Below are positions 1 to 5,503 of a DNA stretch of 8,470 nt, piece after piece. Position 1 is the first letter of the stretch; the number at the start of each line of letters is the position of its first letter. The DNA comes from Balneolales bacterium (GTDB lineage: Bacteria; Bacteroidota; Rhodothermia; Balneolales; HLUCCA01), in NCBI GenBank assembly GCA_022565415.1, contig JAIUMT010000126.1:1-8470 (forward strand), in the 5' to 3' direction. The translations under genes and the position numbers were made by a program. The notes beneath the pieces were generated by a model. It was not told the DNA's origin, did not search any database, and saw only the letters and a list, made by a program, of their open reading frames with translations.

Positions 1-2619
1 ATCTTGTGTTGTCGGATGGTGTCGGTATACAATACCGGCGCTTATTGCGAACGAGGCGTCTTCGGTGCGGTCACTGTCCCAGTCGTACATCCAAGTTGCT
101 GGAGTCGGATCGTAGGTTATCAAAAACTCACCAGCTACGGTTTCGCGGTGAGAGCGAACAACGAAGGGATCGTCGAGTATGTTTCTTGGTCGGCCAGGTG
201 CCGCTACATCTGCCGGAATCGGTCCTTCAATGGGCTGTTGCCACAAGAAATTCGGCGCGAACTGGAAGTTGCCCACGGCGAATGTGAATCCTGTTAGGAA
301 ATTGTACTGATTTCCACTGCCGCTGTCTTTTAGTCTCCATCCTGTGAAGGTGAGGGTCTGATCTGCTCCGCCATTGGCTACAAGTCCCATCACTGCCGAC
401 TGACCATACCAGTTGAACCGTCCTCCGGTGTAGGTGAGCTTTAGTTTACCACCCCAGTTGTCGTCTGGGCCAATTTCGTCGGTGTATACATCCATGCTGC
501 CATCTTCATTTTCTCTGGCAAGTTGAAATTCCCGGCCATTTAGTGGCTGACCGGCCCAAATTCCGCCTAATTCGACGCCGAGTTTACCAAAGTCGCGCTC
601 TACGTGGAGTGCTAGTCGGCGGGTTTGGGGCTGAGGAACCGCGAATGAACTCTGGGTTACGCCCTGGCGATCGATATCTTCGTGGAAAATCCCGGTGATG
701 CCGTATCTCCCTACATTGCGGGTGTATTTGACTAAGACAGCTGGGTTGGCACCCCACCAAAGCTGAGGACCAAATGCCAATTTTAGTCCGCGGAGGTCTC
801 GTTTACCTTCGGCTTCAAATCCGAATGGAGCGACTCCATTGTATATATCGATCTGAGGACCGTAGTTCGCCTCGGGATATAATCCGAAGAAATCGCCTTC
901 GTAACCCCAGTGGTAACGTCCAGTACGGTAAAATCCTTCTAGATTGAACCATCGGTGGTTCCAGTTATAACTGGCTTTGTAAACTTGCACACGGTTAATT
1001 GATTGCACATTCACAGGACCGTTCATTCCGTCGAGATCAACAGGACGACCACGGTTTTCATAGAAAATTTCATCAATCGGGTTTTGCGCAACATTGCCAA
1101 GCACGTTGAGTTCCACATTTGCCCGAACATTGTTTGATGGATTGGCCTCAACACCGATATAAAACGACTGCATGTGATCGAATCCGAGTTCATTCGGATA
1201 TGACAAGTTCATGGGATCGGCCTCATCAGGCGTTGTGATTAGGCTTCCACCTGTGTTAAACGTAGAAAATTGAGCAGAAAAACGGCTTAATCTGATGGTT
1301 TCGCTGCTTCCGCCCCCAAGTGCTGCTTTGTCACCGCGCGCTTGCAGATAAGCACCGGTTAGAGAGATTGATTCGAAGTGCGCGTGCAGATCACTGGCGG
1401 TTGTTCCGGGTGCATATGGATCAAATTGATGGGCTTTTTGAAGTACATAGTAAGCGGCACGTGGATAGAGGCTGTATAGTCCGGCTGCGTTGGTCGGACC
1501 CTTAGCAGTAATCCCGAACCACTCTTCGTTCATGTTATTTTCGCCCTCAACATAGTCGAATTCGTATCCGCCGTTTGCCCACGATGCGTTTGTGTTGTGA
1601 ACATCCAGGTCAACTGTCTGACCATATTTCCACCAGCCATCGCTAAACTGAAATGTGAATCCGCCGATTGAGTTGTTTGCTTTGCCCATTCCGGCAGCAT
1701 TTTCATAGATCTCGCGCCAGTTACCGTGCTTGTAGTAGGCCTGAGCACGTTGATCTTCCTGATTTGTGCGGGCGTTGAAAGCATCTGAGCCAAATTCAGT
1801 TAAAAGAACAGGTTTACCATACTCATCGCGAACGCGATCGTAGAGATCGGTGAACGATATCCCGCGGTATGTGTTCGTTCCGAAAATGTCGAGGTCTGGA
1901 GCTTCTTCAACAATGAGGTCCATGAATAACAAATCACCATTCGCCATGGCTATTGGGTGATTTGGATCGATTTCTTTCATAGCAACTGCTGCTTCGTTGA
2001 ACAACCGATACATGTATCGAGCGCGTATGGTAGATTGTCGGTCGACAACTGGTATATCTTCGGTTTCAGCACCGCCCCAGAAAAGTCCGTAGTTGTTCTC
2101 GTTTCCAAGGAGGTAAAGCAAGAGTCCGCGAGTGTCTTTGTAGTCACGGGCTAACTCCGTTACCTCCCTCATTAGAAGGTCAATCACTCTGGAATCGGAA
2201 TATTCCGTATTTGGAACCCAGACTCCATCCAGCGACAGTCCGTAACGTCCGAATGAGTGGTTCAGCATTGTATAAATGCCATAGTTATCGTAGATGTACT
2301 CGATCCATTCTTTCGGTATGCCCGTGTAAACACGAATAGCGTTAACATTCATGTTTTGAAGAAGCCCCATTTCGTAGTCGAGTGCATCTTTAATTAATTC
2401 AGGCGACTGTTCCCATATACTATAGTTGTAATTGGTACCAATGGGGAAGTAATCCCAGTTCATACCATTGATCATCAAAGGCTCACCTCCGACAAGCAAC
2501 TTCCACCCATCTTCGCTTTCGGCAACAACAACTCTGTCGGCCTGGGCATTGGCTGTGCTTGTGAAGCCAATCACGAAAACGAATAGCGTTAATAACAGTA
2601 TGGTTCTCTTCTTTTTCAT
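1..2619 (-). CDS. Secreted GH2-like glycoside hydrolase with C-terminal putative outer-membrane beta-barrel (3' end outside the window)
   Basis: The frame is open for 873 codons from ATG at 2619 down to base 1, with no stop. Residues 1-26 form a signal peptide: Lys-rich start, hydrophobic core TILLLTLFVFVIGF, and probable cleavage after ANAQA. Residues about 40-400 resemble the TIM barrel of clan GH-A/GH2. NAIRVY lies at 93-98, the acid/base motif GNEN at 172-175 (Glu174), the nucleophile motif LTEFGSD at 273-279 (Glu275), and an aromatic FQFSDGWW at 323-330. The jelly-roll and Ig-like domains that normally precede a GH2 barrel are missing. From about residue 410 onward there are many amphipathic beta-strands joined by short turns, for example QSFYIGVEA, RVQVYKASYNW, LRGLKLAFGPQLWW and TYDPTPATWMYDWD. 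They resemble an outer-membrane barrel or porin; this is inferred from the strand pattern. Substrate is unknown. The gene is divergent from a LacI-type regulator, which suggests induction by sugar. The glycosidase call is firm; the family and the barrel are less certain. Confidence 0.85.
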   Translation of the reverse strand, partial: MKKKRTILLLTLFVFVIGFTSTANAQADRVVVAESEDGWKLLVGGEPLMINGMNWDYFPIGTNYNYSIWEQSPELIKDALDYEMGLLQNMNVNAIRVYTGIPKEWIEYIYDNYGIYTMLNHSFGRYGLSLDGVWVPNTEYSDSRVIDLLMREVTELARDYKDTRGLLLYLLGNENNYGLFWGGAETEDIPVVDRQSTIRARYMYRLFNEAAVAMKEIDPNHPIAMANGDLLFMDLIVEEAPDLDIFGTNTYRGISFTDLYDRVRDEYGKPVLLTEFGSDAFNARTNQEDQRAQAYYKHGNWREIYENAAGMGKANNSIGGFTFQFSDGWWKYGQTVDLDVHNTNASWANGGYEFDYVEGENNMNEEWFGITAKGPTNAAGLYSLYPRAAYYVLQKAHQFDPYAPGTTASDLHAHFESISLTGAYLQARGDKAALGGGSSETIRLSRFSAQFSTFNTGGSLITTPDEADPMNLSYPNELGFDHMQSFYIGVEANPSNNVRANVELNVLGNVAQNPIDEIFYENRGRPVDLDGMNGPVNVQSINRVQVYKASYNWNHRWFNLEGFYRTGRYHWGYEGDFFGLYPEANYGPQIDIYNGVAPFGFEAEGKRDLRGLKLAFGPQLWWGANPAVLVKYTRNVGRYGITGIFHEDIDRQGVTQSSFAVPQPQTRRLALHVERDFGKLGVELGGIWAGQPLNGREFQLARENEDGSMDVYTDEIGPDDNWGGKLKLTYTGGRFNWYGQSAVMGLVANGGADQTLTFTGWRLKDSGSGNQYNFLTGFTFAVGNFQFAPNFLWQQPIEGPIPADVAAPGRPRNILDDPFVVRSHRETVAGEFLITYDPTPATWMYDWDSDRTEDASFAISAGIVYRHHPTTQD
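2542..2619 (-). other. Signal peptide of the glycoside hydrolase
   Basis: The first 26 residues run from a basic start (MKKKR) through a hydrophobic core at about residues 7-19 to STANAQA. A signal peptidase I site after Ala26 fits the A-x-A rule (AQA, then Asp). There is no lipobox cysteine, so the protein is exported as a soluble or outer-membrane protein rather than a lipoprotein. Confidence 0.85.
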
Positions 2620-2660
2620 ATAACTAAAATTTTTGAACTATGACGGTAAGTGCTGACCAC

Positions 2661-2678
2661 TTTATGCAAATTTTGCAT
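2661..2678. repeat. Palindromic repeat copy A (TTTATGCAAATTTTGCAT)
   Basis: Bases 2664-2678 form an inverted repeat with arms ATGCAAA and TTTGCAT around one central T. The stretch matches copy B at 2975-2992 except for one missing A. It lies 45 bp upstream of the glycosidase start codon, where an operator or promoter-proximal site would act. Confidence 0.55.
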
Positions 2679-2766
2679 TGATGAAGGCAAAAAATATTTA
2701 ACTCTTGCACATGGTAATGATAAACATGAGGTTTAGCAATATATATAATGTATATACACAGGCCTA

Positions 2767-2780
2767 AAAAAGCGCTTTTT
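2767..2780. promoter_or_regulatory. Putative LacI-family operator 1
   Basis: A perfect 14-bp palindrome, AAAAAGCGCTTTTT, is centred on a CpG. A symmetric site with a central CG flanked by A-rich and T-rich arms is the usual operator form for LacI/GalR regulators. The centre lies about 154 bp upstream of the glycosidase ATG. It shares the core AAGCGCTT with a second site whose centre is 59 bp away, a spacing compatible with binding by a dimer pair or looping. Binding by the neighbouring regulator is inferred. Confidence 0.65.
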
Positions 2781-2826
2781 AGAGCACTCGCAACCCCTTA
2801 ACTCGTTGGCAACACACAAAGTATCG

Positions 2827-2838
2827 AAAAGCGCTTCC
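2827..2838. promoter_or_regulatory. Putative LacI-family operator 2
   Basis: The sequence AAAAGCGCTTCC contains the perfect palindromic core AAGCGCTT at 2829-2836, identical to the core of the site at 2767-2780, but its outer bases are less symmetric. It is probably a weaker half of a two-operator arrangement in the divergent promoter region. Confidence 0.55.
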
Positions 2839-2974
2839 AGAAATTTCCCTGCAAGTTTTTTTTACGGTGTATATAGAATTTATATGAGCTACAGGCCTTT
2901 ATGTACTGTTTAGAAGACCCTTTCTTTGTAAAAGAAATGTTTAATGAGTAGCTTATTCAAACCCGTTTATCATT

Positions 2975-2992
2975 TTTATGCAAAATTTTGCA
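2975..2992. repeat. Palindromic repeat copy B (TTTATGCAAAATTTTGCA)
   Basis: Bases 2979-2992 are a perfect 14-bp palindrome, TGCAAAATTTTGCA. The copy ends 5 bp before the ATG at 2998 of the LacI-type gene. If translation began at 2944 it would lie inside codons 11-17. Its near-identity with copy A in front of the other gene favours a non-coding, regulatory role and so the later start. Confidence 0.55.
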
Positions 2993-2997
2993 CCAAC

Positions 2998-4032
2998 ATG
3001 AAAAGTAAAACTCTAACAAAAGTAACCTTAAAGGATATTGCCGAGGATACCGGACTGTCAATATCAACGGTCTCAAGGGCTTTGGCCCGAATCGGAAAGA
3101 TCAGTGACAAAAATGAAAAGCGAATTTTTGATAGCGCTCATCGGCTTGGCTATCCGATCAAGCATTTCAACACCCCGCTTGAGCTTCGAAAAAATATATT
3201 CATCGCTTTAATTACCAGTTTTCAAACGGGTGAGTTTTATTCCTCTCTTTTTGATGGCTTCAATGCCGCGACCAAAGACACCAATGCAAATATTGCGCTC
3301 ATCAATGTACCCGACGCTCCATTTAGTGAAATTGACCTTATTCACCAACTTCAGCAAGCAAAGTTTGATGCCGCCGTTGTGTTTCTCCCACATTTCGATC
3401 AGTCTGATTACACACAGTTAATTGAAAGAACAGACCCAAATTTTCCAATCATTTCAGTGGCCCATATTACGAGTCCGGTTATGGACACGATAACCTTTGA
3501 CAACTACGGGGGCGGATATTCGGTTGGGAATCATTTCTTAAACAAAGGCTACAAAAAACTCGGAATTATTAACGGTCCGTCGAATAAATCGGAAGCCATG
3601 CTTCGCAAGAACGGATTTCTCGATTTTATCGATTCAAATGATGACCTCTCGCTGGTTTGGCAGTACGATGGAGATTACGATCCGAAGGCTGGAAACGACG
3701 CCTACACTCACTACAAAAATGCCGAAATCAAGCCAGAGGCCATTTTTTGCAGTAACGATGCTATGGCTGTCGGACTAATGCATACAGCTCTCCGAGACGG
3801 AAAGAAAATCCCCGAGGATTTCGCCGTAGTTGGTTACGACGACCTGCCGATTTGTCAATATCATACCCCGACAATCAGTTCGGTTCACACACCATATGAA
3901 GTTCTTGGAATGAAATCGATCGAATATCTTCTGGAAAGGCTAAAACATAACAACAATTTCGAACATGGTGGATTCACGAGCCTAATCCCGATTTCGCTCA
4001 AGGTGCGCGAAAGCACAGAGGGATTTGAATAA
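2998..4032 (+). CDS. LacI/GalR-family transcriptional regulator
   Basis: From the ATG at 2998 the protein is 344 residues, the usual size for the family (330-350). It begins MKSKTLTKVTLKDIAEDTGLSISTVSRAL, the standard LacI helix-turn-helix placed at the N-terminus. A longer frame from the ATG at 2944 adds 18 residues with no family counterpart and would cover the palindrome at 2979-2992, so 2998 is preferred; neither start has a strong ribosome binding site. The rest is a periplasmic-binding-protein-like sugar sensor, with TFDNYGGGYSVGNHFLNKGYKKLGIINGP, EAIFCSNDAMAVGLM and FAVVGYDDLPICQYHTPTIS in the expected order. The hinge stretch IKHFNTPLELRKN lacks the usual N-x-x-A-R-x-L hinge-helix pattern. 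The gene is divergent from the glycosidase with AAGCGCTT palindromes between them, so it probably controls that gene and itself. The effector is likely a sugar but cannot be named. Confidence 0.93.
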   Translation: MKSKTLTKVTLKDIAEDTGLSISTVSRALARIGKISDKNEKRIFDSAHRLGYPIKHFNTPLELRKNIFIALITSFQTGEFYSSLFDGFNAATKDTNANIALINVPDAPFSEIDLIHQLQQAKFDAAVVFLPHFDQSDYTQLIERTDPNFPIISVAHITSPVMDTITFDNYGGGYSVGNHFLNKGYKKLGIINGPSNKSEAMLRKNGFLDFIDSNDDLSLVWQYDGDYDPKAGNDAYTHYKNAEIKPEAIFCSNDAMAVGLMHTALRDGKKIPEDFAVVGYDDLPICQYHTPTISSVHTPYEVLGMKSIEYLLERLKHNNNFEHGGFTSLIPISLKVRESTEGFE

Positions 4033-4097
4033 AAGTAGTTTAGACTGTGTAGATGGGCTTACGGTTTTGATCGATGTCATTTTTAGACCAATATCGG

Positions 4098-4147
4098 TTG
4101 TTTGAGACAGATTACCATGCCTAAATGGTTTTATTATTCTCAAATAG
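4098..4147. repeat. Nested inverted repeat downstream of the LacI-type gene
   Basis: An outer pair TTTGAGA (4101-4107) and TCTCAAA (4138-4144), extendable by up to three pairs with two G-U wobbles, encloses an inner hairpin ACCAT (4114-4118) / ATGGT (4125-4129) with a 6-nt loop. The inner hairpin is followed by TTTTATTATT, so it could be a weak terminator for the regulator gene. The rest of 4033-4221 shows nothing recognisable. Confidence 0.35.
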
Positions 4148-4221
4148 GCGTTATAGCGCTGCGAATGAGTAACTCATAGAGTCACACGAAAAAAATTGCA
4201 TGGTTTTATAGTGCCAAAACC

Positions 4222-4518
4222 CTATCGCTTACTAATTTTATTCATCGTGATAGCTCGCTGCATAGTCGACTTGAACCGCTTGATATCCGGATTCCGCTTA
4301 CGCGCATGCTTGCTGCTCACCCCGGAATTAACTCTTTTTCGCCACAAATTGAAACTACTGCGCTTCAACTCTCTGCGCATCAAAGCGATAACATCAGCCT
4401 CAGAAAACCCAAACTGAATCTCAATCGCCTCAAACGGCGTTCTGTCCTCCCATGCCATTTCAATAATTCTGTCGACATCGTGCCGATCTAGTATATTTTC
4501 TGATTCAGTTGCTGACAT
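4222..4518 (-). CDS. DUF2805 / TIGR03643 family protein
   Basis: The product is 98 residues from the ATG at 4518. The core DVDRIIEMAWEDRTPFEAIEIQFGFSEADVIALMRRELKRSSF (residues about 14-56) and the ending NKISKR match, from memory, the small conserved family DUF2805 (TIGR03643). The segment TPFEAIEIQFGFSEADVIALMRRELK looks like a helix-turn-helix, and the C-terminal 40 residues are very basic, so nucleic-acid binding is possible; no activity is known to me. The frame stays open upstream to about 4695 but offers no ATG and no family similarity there, so 4518 is chosen. In other genomes the family is often found near a DUF2256 protein and cryptochrome/photolyase genes; none is seen in this window. 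It is convergent with the LacI-type gene and divergent from the gene at 4790. Confidence 0.85.
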   Translation of the reverse strand: MSATESENILDRHDVDRIIEMAWEDRTPFEAIEIQFGFSEADVIALMRRELKRSSFNLWRKRVNSGVSSKHARKRNPDIKRFKSTMQRAITMNKISKR

Positions 4519-4789
4519 ATTTAGTGCTTTTTTCTGTCTGAGGTTGACGTTGACGTATTCAAGTGGTATATCAAAACACATAATTCTGCCAGTTCGTTTG
4601 CCAAAAGTTAAATCGATCTTGCGCAACGAATACCCAGACCAATCGTACATTGAACAGTAACTACATACAGTTGCATTCGCATTTTCCGACCGCAACCACT
4701 TGAATTTGAATCGACATATTGGTCTACGCAGGTAGTTTTTCCCATAATCTGCGTATCATCAACTGCATCAAAACCTAAAATATTACTAA

Positions 4790-5266
4790 ATGTACATTTT
4801 CAAACCAGATAACATATGGTGCACTGCATATCGCATCGAGAAAGACCTCGGTTTTTGCGGCACTATCAAGCACAATATGTGGAGTAGCATCTATTCTATC
4901 GTCATCGATAACGAAGAGGTTATCATCAAAAAGCGAAAGTGGTATTCCAACGATAAAATTATGCTTCAGAATGGTGTACAGGTGGGAAAAGCTACATTTA
5001 AGACGTTCAAGTTTCGCCCAACTATTCAAGTTGAGTACAAAGACAGGCTTTTTGAGTTGAAGTCGCAGGGCGGATGGGGATGTACGTTCGACCTTTTTCT
5101 GAGCGGAAGTGAAAAGCCAATAGGTAGCATTAAACGTAGCGGAATCTTTACGAAATCGTACGAAACTAGCTTGCCCGACCAGGTTGAGCTATGGTTTCAG
5201 GCGGTTTTGGTCGGATTACTGATTTCGTTGGCGTCGCAACAAGCCGCGGCTGTTGGTGCTGGATGA
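4790..5266 (+). CDS. Hypothetical beta-rich protein with hydrophobic C-terminus (possibly tubby/LURP-one-like fold)
   Basis: This 158-residue frame has a plausible ATG start and no overlap with another likely gene. I do not recognise the family with certainty. The first 125 residues alternate short predicted strands and turns: YSIVIDNEEVIIKKRKW, GKATFKTFKFRPTIQVEYKDRLFELKS, TFDLFLSGSEKPIGSIKRSG. This suggests a small beta-barrel similar to tubby-like or LURP-one-related/scramblase-type domains, in which core residues are read out in successive strands. A segment LPDQVELWFQAVLVGLLISLA (about 128-148) is hydrophobic and could be the buried central helix of such a fold or a membrane anchor; the tail QQAAAVGAG is small and flexible. 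There is no signal peptide. It stands alone, divergent from the DUF2805 gene and convergent with katG. Coding status is fairly sure; fold is a guess. Confidence 0.72.
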   Translation: MYIFKPDNIWCTAYRIEKDLGFCGTIKHNMWSSIYSIVIDNEEVIIKKRKWYSNDKIMLQNGVQVGKATFKTFKFRPTIQVEYKDRLFELKSQGGWGCTFDLFLSGSEKPIGSIKRSGIFTKSYETSLPDQVELWFQAVLVGLLISLASQQAAAVGAG

Positions 5267-5445
5267 CACTAAGGTAGCTCGCACAATTAGTCGCAATCAA
5301 TAAACCAAAGGCACAGTAATGACTCGGTTTTAGCAAAATAATCATCGAGGTTGCGTCAAAAACGAGAGCTACTATTGATGCAGAATTTTCAAAATCTCGA
5401 TCATCCTTTAAAAAGCTGATTTATAACCAAGTCGCGACTATAAAA

Positions 5446-5480
5446 AAAGCCGACCCGGATTAACCCTCCGAGTCGGCTTT
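5446..5480 (-). terminator. Intrinsic terminator of katG
   Basis: Arms AAAGCCGAC (5446-5454) and GTCGGCTTT (5472-5480) pair perfectly for 9 bp. After one mismatch, CGGA (5456-5459) pairs with TCCG (5467-5470) around a 7-nt loop. Read on the minus strand the stem is followed by a run of T ending at 5442, the classic rho-independent form, 24 bp past the katG stop. On the plus strand the T-rich tail is weaker, but the structure may also stop transcription from the convergent gene ending at 5266. The remaining sequence from 5267 to 5441 shows no gene. Confidence 0.9.
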
Positions 5481-5503
5481 CGCATTTTCTTGAAATCAGA
5501 TTT

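Larger units (their letters stand above)
2620..2943. promoter_or_regulatory. Divergent control region between the glycosidase and lacI-type genes
   Basis: This AT-rich gap of just over 300 bp holds no gene. It separates two divergent start codons and must carry both promoters. It contains two AAGCGCTT palindromes, one TGCAAA-type palindrome, a TGTATATACA palindrome at 2749-2758, a run of eight T at 2856-2863, and a duplicated TGTATATA/ACAGGCCT pair. No convincing sigma-70 or Bacteroidota-type (TAnnTTTG) promoter could be fixed by eye on either strand. If the regulator starts at 2998, the region extends to 2997. Confidence 0.7.

Noticed and set aside
4..297. Two overlapping plus-strand open frames of about 95 codons
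   Set aside because: They lie fully antisense to the long, clearly coding glycosidase frame and have no recognisable protein character.
1320..2154. Short open frames on both strands (1320-1505, 1530-1793, 1957-2154)
   Set aside because: All overlap the 873-codon glycosidase frame in other frames and show composition typical of shadow frames.
3208..3421. Two short frames overlapping the LacI-type gene
   Set aside because: The LacI-family match runs continuously through this stretch, so these are shadows.
4519..4695. Upstream extension of the DUF2805 frame containing CSYC, reminiscent of a small zinc-binding DUF2256-like protein
   Set aside because: The only start is a TTG, the Cys/Trp spacing does not match DUF2256, and the family similarity begins after the ATG at 4518.
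4775..5029. Minus-strand open frame of 84 codons opposite the beta-rich gene
   Set aside because: It overlaps the longer plus-strand frame and has no family resemblance; the plus-strand frame has the more protein-like strand and turn pattern.
5274..5372. Distant inverted repeat GTAGCTC / GAGCTAC
   Set aside because: Seven-base arms about 85 bp apart are expected by chance and there is no supporting context.
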